Shown here: piece after piece, positions 8,617 through 16,112 of the stretch
Position numbering within the stretch: the stretch's first letter is position 1
Layout: the number at the start of each line of letters is the position of its first letter
NCBI GenBank assembly: GCA_027307195.1
Contig: DAHUXL010000213.1
Location: 1-44,586, forward strand
Direction of reading: 5' to 3'
From: Rhodanobacter sp.
GTDB lineage: Bacteria; Pseudomonadota; Gammaproteobacteria; Xanthomonadales; Rhodanobacteraceae
Length of the DNA: 44,586 nucleotides
Notes under the pieces: generated by a model
Seen by the model: only the letters and a program-made list of their open reading frames with translations
Database searches by the model: none
Told to the model about the DNA's origin: nothing
Made by a program: the position numbers and the translations under genes

Positions 8617-10062
8617 ATGCATCAGCGCTTCTTTACCGCCAGGTGGATCGTGCTGGCGCTTGCGGCCACCTGCGTCGAGGCTCAAGCCGCGCAAAAAGTA
8701 CCGCGGGATCTGTTCGCTGACCTGCAACCACTAACCCATGAACTGCAGCGGTATTGCTACTTCATCGAGGCAATGCCACAGCTCCCGGAAGCGGACCGGT
8801 CCGTGGCCCAGCAATTGTTGGCATCCAGCGAGGATGAATTGGGTCTCTACAGCGAGGCAGTTCGCGATTTCCCGCTGCGTAGCCGCCCACCCGAAAAACT
8901 GGTTCTGCCCGATGCAGCATCCTGGCAAGCTGCTGATGCACTCGATACCATCACCGCGCTCGCCCGCGATCAACGCATCGTCATGGTGAATGAGGCCCAT
9001 CACGATGCGCATACGCGCGAACTGACCCTGGCACTACTGCCACGCTTGCGAGCAATGGGATTCACATACTTCGCAGCTGAAGCCCTCGATGAACGAGACG
9101 CCTCATTGATGAAGCGAGGCTATCCCATCGGATCCAGTGGCAGTGAATACCTTCGCGAGCCGCTTTACGGCGACATCGTGCGCGAAGCCATCAAACTGGG
9201 CTACGTCATAGTCCCATACGATTCCGCTGGCGCGTCGGCCCAGGATCGCGAGGATGGACAAGCCAGGAACCTGTACGAGCGCGTCCTCGCCAAGGACCCG
9301 AAGGCCAAACTGTTTATCCACGCAGGCTACGCACACATCGACAAGCAGCGTGGCAGGCTCGGCGCGGTAAAACCCATGGCCATGCAGCTACGCGAACTCA
9401 GTGGCATCACCCCACTCTCCATCGATCAGACGGACATCCGGGAAGAGGACCCCGAAAGCGAAAAAGATATCTACTACGAGTTCCAGCATGCACTGAGGAA
9501 GTATGAATCGCTACTGCCTCGCCTGCAGCCAAGGCTCGACGGGGCAGGCCCAGGCGGTAGTTCGCAAAAGCCCACCATCGACGCTTACGATCGGATCATC
9601 TCCACATTTCATCCCACGCGCGCCATCGTGCTCGTCCAGATTGCCGACCATGCGCCGTGGACCGCCAGACCCGGCTTGTACGACCTCAACGTAATCCTCC
9701 CTCCAGCCAATTCCGTCCCCTCCAGCTACTCGCAAGGCCCGCTCCAACTCTCCATCGATGGTGAGAGCTATGCCGTATTGCCGCCAGCCAATAAAGGACA
9801 TCGACCCGACTGGCTCACACTGGATGGGAAACGTGTCCCGGTTCCTGTCGATACCGAATTCTGTGCGCAGAAATTCCCATGCCTGGTCGAGGCGTATTAC
9901 GCGGAGGAGTCCGACGATGCTGTTACCGCCGATCGCTATCTCTTCCTGCAGGGGGGAGCGAAAAACGTGCTTTATCTGCGACCAGGAAAATACCAATTGC
10001 GTACTGTCGGTGCCAACAACGACACCTTGAACGAGCATGCAATCCAGGCGGCAATTCCGTGA
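8617..10062 (+). CDS. Exported ChaN/erythromycin-esterase/TIKI-like protein of unknown function
   Basis: This 481-residue protein has a Sec signal peptide (cleavage likely after VEAQA). Its middle resembles the ChaN/EreA/TIKI group: VNEAHHDAHTREL, then FAAEAL, then a second His motif, FIHAGYAHIDKQRG. These fit the Glu/His pairs that bind metal or do acid-base chemistry in that superfamily. The C-terminal 150 residues, with two Cys in FCAQKFPCLVEAYY, look like a beta domain I do not recognise. The ATG at 8617 puts the signal peptide at the N-terminus. Base composition is visibly AT-richer than flanking genes, hinting at later acquisition. Confidence 0.65.
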   Translation: MHQRFFTARWIVLALAATCVEAQAAQKVPRDLFADLQPLTHELQRYCYFIEAMPQLPEADRSVAQQLLASSEDELGLYSEAVRDFPLRSRPPEKLVLPDAASWQAADALDTITALARDQRIVMVNEAHHDAHTRELTLALLPRLRAMGFTYFAAEALDERDASLMKRGYPIGSSGSEYLREPLYGDIVREAIKLGYVIVPYDSAGASAQDREDGQARNLYERVLAKDPKAKLFIHAGYAHIDKQRGRLGAVKPMAMQLRELSGITPLSIDQTDIREEDPESEKDIYYEFQHALRKYESLLPRLQPRLDGAGPGGSSQKPTIDAYDRIISTFHPTRAIVLVQIADHAPWTARPGLYDLNVILPPANSVPSSYSQGPLQLSIDGESYAVLPPANKGHRPDWLTLDGKRVPVPVDTEFCAQKFPCLVEAYYAEESDDAVTADRYLFLQGGAKNVLYLRPGKYQLRTVGANNDTLNEHAIQAAIP

Positions 10063-10164
10063 GCTGGTCGGCCTCCTCAGCTCATGGAATCGGACTCTAA
10101 AGCTTCGTACTCTTCAGACTGGCGGGAGACATCGCATTTCGTCTAATTTCTTAGAACTTCCCTC

Positions 10165-10211
10165 CAAATCATTGATTTGATAACCTCGACTTGACTCAAG
10201 CCGAGGTTATC
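10165..10211 (+). promoter_or_regulatory. Tandem hairpins burying the ribosome binding site of the NlpC/P60 gene
   Basis: GATAACCTCG (10179-10188) is the exact complement of CGAGGTTATC (10202-10211), and the loop adds CTTG-ACT-CAAG. The right arm contains GAGG (10203-10206), which sits 7 bases before the ATG at 10214. A second dyad, CAAATC-ATT-GATTTG (10165-10179), directly precedes it. As RNA, the main stem would hide the Shine-Dalgarno sequence. Confidence 0.6.
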
Positions 10212-10213
10212 TC

Positions 10214-10789
10214 ATGCATATGGACCCAGCAGCTCGAGGCACGTCCACAGCATGGCCATCGCGTGTTGCACGTCAGCTGCTGCTAGGCACCCTGGTATTG
10301 TTGCTGGCCGCCTGTGCCAGCAGTCCACATCGGCGCCAGCCCACCTTCAAGACCTCGCACTCCGCTTTGGCTGATCTGCCGCCACGCGCGCCTTCGGCCG
10401 CCAGTGCCGGCGCAGCAAATGACATCCTGTTTCGCGCGATCGGATTGGTCGGCACCCCGTACCGCTGGGGCGGCAACACGCCGGCGGGCGGTTTCGACTG
10501 CAGCGGCCTGGTCGACTACATCTATCGCACCGCCGCCCGCATCAAGCTGCCGCGCACTTCACATGACATGGCGGCGATGGACGGCCGCAAGGTGCGCCAG
10601 ATGACCCAGCTGGCCAGCGGCGACCTGGTGTTCTTCGACATCGACGGCACGATCAGCCATGTCGGCGTGTATGTCGGCAGGGGCCGTTTTGTGCATGCGC
10701 CGAACAGCGGCGGTACGGTGCGGCTGGACGATATCGACGGGCCGTACTGGGGCGGTCATTTTGCCTACGGCAAGCGCGTGCTGGATTGA
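10214..10789 (+). CDS. NlpC/P60 cell-wall endopeptidase lipoprotein
   Basis: This 191-residue lipoprotein (lipobox LAAC, Cys34) is predicted to cleave peptidoglycan stem peptides at the envelope. The C-terminal NlpC/P60 domain carries the catalytic Cys96 in GFDCSGLVDYIYR, His149 in ISHVGVYVG and His161 in FVHAPNSGG, so the triad is intact. The first ATG (10214) is supported by GAGG 7 bases upstream. That site lies inside a long hairpin, which suggests translational control. A bidirectional terminator follows. Confidence 0.93.
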   Translation: MHMDPAARGTSTAWPSRVARQLLLGTLVLLLAACASSPHRRQPTFKTSHSALADLPPRAPSAASAGAANDILFRAIGLVGTPYRWGGNTPAGGFDCSGLVDYIYRTAARIKLPRTSHDMAAMDGRKVRQMTQLASGDLVFFDIDGTISHVGVYVGRGRFVHAPNSGGTVRLDDIDGPYWGGHFAYGKRVLD

Positions 10790-10836
10790 ATCTATCCCGC
10801 ATGAACCAGTCCGGCGAGGGAGCAGGAACATAGAAA

Positions 10837-10862
10837 AAAACGGCGCCCAGAGGCGCCGTTTT
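10837..10862. terminator. Bidirectional intrinsic terminator
   Basis: An 11-bp stem (AAAACGGCGCC / GGCGCCGTTTT) with a 4-base loop lies between convergent genes. A-runs on the left and T-runs on the right serve both strands. Confidence 0.9.
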
Positions 10863-10885
10863 CGTGTCATTCCATCAAGGCTGAC

Positions 10886-11371
10886 TCAATGCGCGTCGGC
10901 ACCCGGCGCATGCGCGTGGCCGTGCTGGATTTCTTCCTCGGTGGCCTCGCGCACTTCGTTGATGGCCACATCGAAATGCAGGGCCTTGCCGGCCATCGGG
11001 TGGTTCAGATCCACATCGATCGCGCTCATGCCGATCTTGTGCACGGTCACCGCGCGCTGCCCCCCATCCTTCAACTTCAGCACGGTGGTCATGCCGGGCT
11101 TGAGGCGGTTGGCCTGCGGGAAATACTTCTTCGACATGCGCTGGATCTGGCCTTCCTGGCGTTCGCCGTAACCGTCAGCCGCAGCGATATCCACCGAGAG
11201 CGTATCGCCGGCTTCGTGACCTTCGAGCGCCGTCTCCAGACCCGGAATCAGCTGACCATGGCCGAGCAGGATCCACAGTTGCTCGTCGTGATCGTGCGAG
11301 CTCTCAACCTTTTCACCGTCCACCGTCAGCGTGTAGTGGATCGCGATGACCTTGTCCTTGCCAGCCTTCAT
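10886..11371 (-). CDS. slyD: FKBP-type peptidyl-prolyl isomerase SlyD
   Basis: This 161-residue cytoplasmic prolyl isomerase and chaperone has the FKBP core split by the insert-in-flap domain: VIAIHYTLTVDGEKVESS, LLGHGQLIPGLETALEGHEAGD, then NHPMAGKALHFDV. The C-terminal tail HGHAHAPGADAH is a short His-rich metal-binding tail, much shorter than that of E. coli SlyD, and lacks Cys. I chose the ATG at 11371, just after GAGACAGG; the upstream ATG at 11395 lacks a ribosome site. Confidence 0.93.
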   Translation of the reverse strand: MKAGKDKVIAIHYTLTVDGEKVESSHDHDEQLWILLGHGQLIPGLETALEGHEAGDTLSVDIAAADGYGERQEGQIQRMSKKYFPQANRLKPGMTTVLKLKDGGQRAVTVHKIGMSAIDVDLNHPMAGKALHFDVAINEVREATEEEIQHGHAHAPGADAH

Positions 11372-11438
11372 TGCCTGTCTCGTCGATGGGATCAAACGGG
11401 GGATTCTAGCAGCAGCCGACCGGCCACCAGCAGCGGCA

Positions 11439-12671
11439 TCACGACTCCGCGTGACGGAAGCCCACCCCGCGTGCCTCCGGCCCCAGCCATAGCAGCAAGG
11501 CCAGCAGCAAGGCCACCAGCATCATCCACAGCGACATCGCGAACCCGAAATCGCCGCCATGCCGTTGGGCCAGCCAGGTCTGCGCTGTGGCCGTGACTGC
11601 CGCCAGCAGGTTGCCCATCTGATAGGCAAAGCCAGGCAAGGTGCCGCGCACTGCCGCGGGCGAAAGCTCATTCAGGTGGGTCGGCACCACGCCCCAGGCA
11701 CCCTGCACCATCACCTGGATCAGGAACGCGCCGATGCCCAACAGAATCAGCGAGCCGCCATACATCCACAACGGAATCACTGGTATCGCCAGCAGAGCGG
11801 CAATCATCATCGCCTTGCGCCGGCCGATTCGCTCCGACAACGCACCGAAATAAAGACCGCCGACCAGGGCACCAAGATTCAGCAGCGCCACCAGCACGAA
11901 GGCCATCGCCGAGCCGGTGGGCAGATGCAGGTTGGTTTCCTCGAAGGTGTGATACATGTCCTGCGAGCCGTGGCTGAACATGTTGAACGCCATCATCAGC
12001 AACATCAGATAGATCGCGAGCCTCCAGTGACCACGCATCGCCTCCAGCAAGCCTGGGCGTTTCGAGGCCTGCTGTCCCGCCTGCCATACCGCCGACTCCG
12101 GCACCTTGCGCCGGATGTACAACACCAGCAAAGCCGGAGCCGCGCCAACCACGAACAGCCCGCGCCAACCGATGTGATCAACCAGCAGCCAGTTCGCCAG
12201 TGCCGCAAGGAAGAAGCCGCACGGATAACCGCTCTGCAGCAGACCGGACACCGCACCACGCGCCTTCGCCGGGATCGACTCCATCGCCAGCGATGCACCG
12301 ATACCCCATTCGCCACCCATCGCCACACCGAACAGGAAGCGCAGCACCAGCAGCATCGTGAGCGACGTCGAGAACGCAGTGGCCAATTCGAACGCCGAAA
12401 ACAGGATCACATCGAGCATCAGGATCGGTCGCCGTCCGAAGCGGTCAGCCAGTCGTCCGAACAGTAATGCGCCCAGCGGCCGCGCGGCGAGAGTCAGGAA
12501 CAGCGCATAGGTGATCTGCGCCGTGCCCACCTCGAACTCCTTCGCCACCGTGACGATGACGAAGGTCAGTAGGAAGTAGTCGAACGCATCCAGCGTCCAG
12601 CCGAGGAAACTTGCCAGCACGGTATGCCGCTGCTCGTGATCGAGCTCGCGCAACGGCGACAGGATAGACAT
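11439..12671 (-). CDS. MFS transporter, SHS (sialate/lactate:H+ symporter) type
   Basis: This 410-residue inner-membrane carrier has about 12 predicted helices. The first-helix motif GWTLDAFDYFLLTFV and the loop GRLADRFGRRPIL are typical of the SHS family, which includes carboxylate carriers for lactate, pyruvate or sialate. VAMGGEWGIGASLAMESIP matches the helix-4/5 region of the same group. The substrate is most likely a small monocarboxylate, by family only. It is divergent from the methyltransferase gene and upstream of slyD with a 67-base gap. Confidence 0.85.
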   Translation of the reverse strand: MSILSPLRELDHEQRHTVLASFLGWTLDAFDYFLLTFVIVTVAKEFEVGTAQITYALFLTLAARPLGALLFGRLADRFGRRPILMLDVILFSAFELATAFSTSLTMLLVLRFLFGVAMGGEWGIGASLAMESIPAKARGAVSGLLQSGYPCGFFLAALANWLLVDHIGWRGLFVVGAAPALLVLYIRRKVPESAVWQAGQQASKRPGLLEAMRGHWRLAIYLMLLMMAFNMFSHGSQDMYHTFEETNLHLPTGSAMAFVLVALLNLGALVGGLYFGALSERIGRRKAMMIAALLAIPVIPLWMYGGSLILLGIGAFLIQVMVQGAWGVVPTHLNELSPAAVRGTLPGFAYQMGNLLAAVTATAQTWLAQRHGGDFGFAMSLWMMLVALLLALLLWLGPEARGVGFRHAES

Positions 12672-12822
12672 CGACAGGCTCCCGAAACGGCAATGACGCG
12701 TTTTACCACGCCGACAGCTGTGGCGCCGAAGCCGTCCCTACGCAGGATCGCAATTTGCGTCTAGTGCGTGTTTGCCGCGACCATCAGGGCAGGCGCCAAC
12801 CCTGGCGCACCAAGGTCATGCC

Positions 12823-13590
12823 ATGCAGGCGCTCGATCGAGCAAGTTGCGACATCATCGCCGGCCATTACGCCAATCGTGGCCACCGGATACACGCACGC
12901 TGGAAACTTGCTCACGATCCGGTCTATGCCGTCACCGCGGAACTGCTGCGGCATGCGAGGCTGCCACTGCTGGATATCGGTTGCGGGATCGGACTGCTCG
13001 GCCAGTACCTGCACGCCGTCGGCGTGCTTTCGAACTACATCGGACTGGATCACGACGCCCGCAAGATCACGGCGGCCCTGGCGGCGGCACGACAAGGCAG
13101 ATTCGAACAGCGTGTGCAGCTGAGCAGCGCCGACGTCGCCACACTTCCGGCGACCCGCGGCCACGTCGCCCTGCTCGATGTGCTGCACTATCTGCCTGCT
13201 GATCGCCAGCATTCGCTGCTGATGTCGGCAGCGACGCTGCTGGCACCGAACGGCATTCTGGTGATCCGCAACGTGTTGCGTGAGCCGAACTGGCGATTCC
13301 ACGCCACCCGGCTGGAAGAATTTTTCCTGACTGTGTCCGGCTGGATTCCCGGTGGTGCTCAGCACTATCCAACCGCCGCCGAAGTGCGTGGCCCGCTGGA
13401 AAGCGCCGGGCTCGACGTACGTATCGAGTCACTGCGTGGACGTACTCCCTACAACAGCTATCTGATCGTGGCGCAACCTCGTCACGGAGCCGATTCAAGC
13501 GCAGTCACCAGGCAACCATTCAGGCTCGCAGACGCCAAAGCAGACGCGGCGCCCCTTGATCAGCTATACTCGTCGGCGCAGTCGCTCTGA
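12823..13590 (+). CDS. Class I SAM-dependent methyltransferase
   Basis: This 255-residue protein has the SAM-binding motif LLDIGCGIGLLGQYL at about residues 48-62, the acidic end of strand 2 in YIGLDHDARKI, and VALLDVLHYLP at the post-I motif. The acceptor is unknown; the overall layout resembles small-molecule methyltransferases. AAGG precedes the ATG at 12823. An ATG 51 bases upstream would add a stretch with no family match. The C-terminal 30 residues look disordered. rhlE follows on the same strand after 77 bases, but probably has its own leader. Confidence 0.8.
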   Translation: MQALDRASCDIIAGHYANRGHRIHARWKLAHDPVYAVTAELLRHARLPLLDIGCGIGLLGQYLHAVGVLSNYIGLDHDARKITAALAAARQGRFEQRVQLSSADVATLPATRGHVALLDVLHYLPADRQHSLLMSAATLLAPNGILVIRNVLREPNWRFHATRLEEFFLTVSGWIPGGAQHYPTAAEVRGPLESAGLDVRIESLRGRTPYNSYLIVAQPRHGADSSAVTRQPFRLADAKADAAPLDQLYSSAQSL

Positions 13591-13639
13591 CTGCTGCGGC
13601 ACACCGCCGCCCTCTTCCCCAAGTCTGCAACACGGTATG

Positions 13640-13665
13640 AACACTCCGGGTTGCTCAGGAGTGTT
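13640..13665 (+). promoter_or_regulatory. Hairpin burying the rhlE ribosome binding site
   Basis: AACACTCC (13640-13647) and GGAGTGTT (13658-13665) form a perfect 8-bp stem with a 10-base loop. The right arm holds GGAG (13658-13661), 6 bases ahead of the rhlE ATG at 13668. In RNA this would mask the Shine-Dalgarno sequence of a gene whose product unwinds RNA. Confidence 0.6.
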
Positions 13666-13667
13666 AC

Positions 13668-15002
13668 ATGTCTTTCGATTCGCTGGGCCTTGCGCCCGCG
13701 TTGTTGCGTGCGCTTGCCGACTACGGCTATACCCAGGCCACCCCGATCCAGACCGCCGCGATTCCGCCGGCGCTGGCAGGCCACGACCTGCTCGCAGCTG
13801 CCCAGACCGGCACCGGCAAGACCGCCGCGTTTGCGCTGCCGTTGCTGCAGAAACTGTCGACCAGCGGCCAGACGATGACCCGTCGACCGCGTGCGCTGAT
13901 ACTCACCCCGACCCGCGAGCTGGCCGCCCAGGTGCATGAAAACCTGCGCGACTACGGCAAGCACATGCAGGTCAGCGCCACCACCATCTTTGGCGGCGTC
14001 AGCATGGGGCCGCAGATCAATGCGCTGCGTCGTGGCGTGGATGTCGTCATCGCCACCCCCGGCCGGCTGATGGACCACATGCAGCAACGCACGCTGGACC
14101 TGTCCGGCGTGGAAACGCTGATCCTCGACGAAGCCGACCGCATGCTCGACATGGGCTTCCTGCCCGCACTGAAGCGCATCCTCGTGGCGTTGCCGAAGAA
14201 GCGGCAGACCCTGCTGTTCTCGGCCACCTTCGCACCGGCGATCAAGACGCTGGCGATGGAGTTCATGCACAACCCGCGCGAGATCTCGGTCTCGACGCCG
14301 AACGCCGTCGCCACCCTGGTCAGCCATCAGGTGCACCCGGTCGATGCCTCGCGCAAGCGTGACCTGCTGCTGCACCTGCTGGCGGCTGACAGCCGCCGGC
14401 AGTCGCTGGTGTTCAGCCGCACCAAGCACGGTGCCGACAAGCTGGTGACGTTCCTCAACGCCTCCGGCCTGCGCACCGCCGCGATCCACGGCAACAAGAG
14501 CCAGAATGCACGCACCCGCGCACTCAGCGACTTCAAGAGCGGCCGTGTCACCGTGCTGGTCGCCACCGATATCGCTGCCCGCGGCATCGACATCGAGCAG
14601 CTGCCGATCGTGATCAACTTCGATCTGCCGTCGGTCGCCGAAGACTATGTGCATCGCATCGGACGCACCGGCCGTGCCGGCATGGAAGGCCTGGCCGTAT
14701 CGCTGGTCTGCCACGACGAATCCGGTCTCTTGCACGACATCCGCAAGCTGCTGAAGCAGGACATTGCGATCACGCCGATCGCCAGCTACGAGCCTTCTGC
14801 ACCATTGCGGCTGGATGCCGGTGCACCGCGTCCGAAACAGGGTGGCGGTGGTGGTGGCGGACAACGTCAATCGCGCGCGCCGCGCCAGGGCAAGCCCGCC
14901 GGTTCGGCCCGCCCGAATGGCTATGCGCCGCAAGGCCGTGGCGATCACGCCGCCGGCAACCAGCGCCGTCGCTCGAACTCGCGCCCGGCCGCCAAGGCCT
15001 GA
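13668..15002 (+). CDS. rhlE: DEAD-box RNA helicase RhlE
   Basis: This 444-residue ATP-dependent RNA helicase has all core motifs in order: a Q motif (GYTQATPIQ), [30 protein letters not shown], then [10 protein letters not shown] and HRIGRTGR. The short Gly/Arg-rich basic tail after about residue 375 is RhlE-like and helps RNA binding. RhlE acts in ribosome assembly and RNA turnover, often in the cold. The ATG has a good GGAG site, but it lies in a hairpin. A long terminator-like hairpin follows. Confidence 0.93.
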   Translation: MSFDSLGLAPALLRALADYGYTQATPIQTAAIPPALAGHDLLAAAQTGTGKTAAFALPLLQKLSTSGQTMTRRPRALILTPTRELAAQVHENLRDYGKHMQVSATTIFGGVSMGPQINALRRGVDVVIATPGRLMDHMQQRTLDLSGVETLILDEADRMLDMGFLPALKRILVALPKKRQTLLFSATFAPAIKTLAMEFMHNPREISVSTPNAVATLVSHQVHPVDASRKRDLLLHLLAADSRRQSLVFSRTKHGADKLVTFLNASGLRTAAIHGNKSQNARTRALSDFKSGRVTVLVATDIAARGIDIEQLPIVINFDLPSVAEDYVHRIGRTGRAGMEGLAVSLVCHDESGLLHDIRKLLKQDIAITPIASYEPSAPLRLDAGAPRPKQGGGGGGGQRQSRAPRQGKPAGSARPNGYAPQGRGDHAAGNQRRRSNSRPAAKA

Positions 15003-15021
15003 GCGATCGCTTGAGTGACAC

Positions 15022-15053
15022 CGAATGTGGCGGCCTGAGGGCCGCCACATTCG
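15022..15053. terminator. Terminator-like hairpin between rhlE and fghA
   Basis: A perfect 14-bp stem (CGAATGTGGCGGCC / GGCCGCCACATTCG) has a TGAG loop. It lies between convergent genes. There is no long T-run, so its efficiency as an intrinsic terminator is uncertain. Confidence 0.7.
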
Positions 15054-15116
15054 TATGTGGAACCCGAAATCCTTCGTCGCATTGCACTCAAACGCCGTGA
15101 TGGATCATCGCGATGT

Positions 15117-15965
15117 TCAGAGCAGCCCCAACGCCGCAGCGTGATGGCGCAGGTGATCGTCGATAAAGCTGGCGATGAACCAGTAACTATGGTCGTAACC
15201 GGGGTGCCGGCGCAGCAGCAACGCCTGCCCCGCTTCCGCACAGGCCTGGTCGAAAAGCTCGGGTTTCAGCTGGGCTTCGAGGAACTGGTCGGCCTCGCCC
15301 TGATCGATCAGGATCACGCCGGGAATGGTCTGCCGTCGCACCAGCTCGCAGGCATCGTAGTCGGCCCAGGCTTTCGGGTCGGCACCGAGATAGCGTGGCA
15401 GCGCCTTCCTGCCCCACGGCACCTGACTGGGCGCCACGATCGGCGCGAACGCCGACACCGAGCGGTAGCGCGCCGGATGCGTCAAGGCAATCGTCAACGC
15501 GCCGTGGCCACCCATCGAATGACCACAGATGCCGCTGCGTTCGATGTCCACCGGAAAGTGCGCGGCGACCAGCGCCGGCAGCTCATCGACCACGTAGCTG
15601 CGCATGCGGAAATGCGCCGACCATGGCGCCACGCTGGCATCGAGGTAGAAGCCAGCGCCTTCACCGAATTCCCAGTCGCCGGTGGCGCCGTCGATGCCGG
15701 TATGGCGCGGGCTGGTATCGGGCATCACCAGCACCAGCCCCAGCTCGGCCGCCAGCCGCTGCGCGCCGGCCTTGATCGTCGCCGTCTCTTCGGTGCAGGT
15801 GAGCCCGGCCAGGAAATACAGCACCGGACACGGCTGCTGTGCGGCGTGCGGCGGCTGATACACCGCAAAGCGCATGGGTCCGGCACAAGCTTCCGAATGA
15901 TGCCGGTAAAAGCCCTGCACGCCGCCGTGCAGGCGCTGTTCGGAGATCGTTTCGAGCATGCCCAT
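15117..15965 (-). CDS. fghA: S-formylglutathione hydrolase
   Basis: This 282-residue esterase-D family hydrolase releases formate and glutathione from S-formylglutathione in formaldehyde detoxification. The nucleophile Ser is in GHSMGGHGALT, the acid is probably in LIDQGEADQFLE, and the His is in HPGYDHSYWFI near the C-terminus. LAGLTCTEE is also characteristic. I chose the ATG at 15965 because GAGG lies 6 bases upstream; two other Met codons are close by. The partner formaldehyde dehydrogenase is not adjacent; two helicase genes flank it instead. Confidence 0.92.
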   Translation of the reverse strand: MGMLETISEQRLHGGVQGFYRHHSEACAGPMRFAVYQPPHAAQQPCPVLYFLAGLTCTEETATIKAGAQRLAAELGLVLVMPDTSPRHTGIDGATGDWEFGEGAGFYLDASVAPWSAHFRMRSYVVDELPALVAAHFPVDIERSGICGHSMGGHGALTIALTHPARYRSVSAFAPIVAPSQVPWGRKALPRYLGADPKAWADYDACELVRRQTIPGVILIDQGEADQFLEAQLKPELFDQACAEAGQALLLRRHPGYDHSYWFIASFIDDHLRHHAAALGLL

Positions 15966-16112
15966 CGTCGTCCTCATCGGCCCCGAAGCATAACCGCGCA
16001 CGGCCCCGGCATCGCGTTCAGCCAATACGGCGACGCGCAAGCCCGGAGGCTGGTAGAATGCACGACTTGCGCGCCGCATTCCCGGCGCCGCTCTCTGTTT
16101 TGAGGTACCCCC

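Noticed and set aside
12793-12808. Six-bp hairpin GCGCCA-ACCC-TGGCGC ahead of the methyltransferase gene
   Set aside because: It is short, does not include the ribosome binding site, and has no terminator or riboswitch features.
13560-15050. A 496-codon minus-strand frame opposite rhlE, and a similar one opposite deaD (16116-17573)
   Set aside because: Both are complementary to helicase genes with complete DEAD motifs; the antisense translations are low-complexity Arg/Gly/His.
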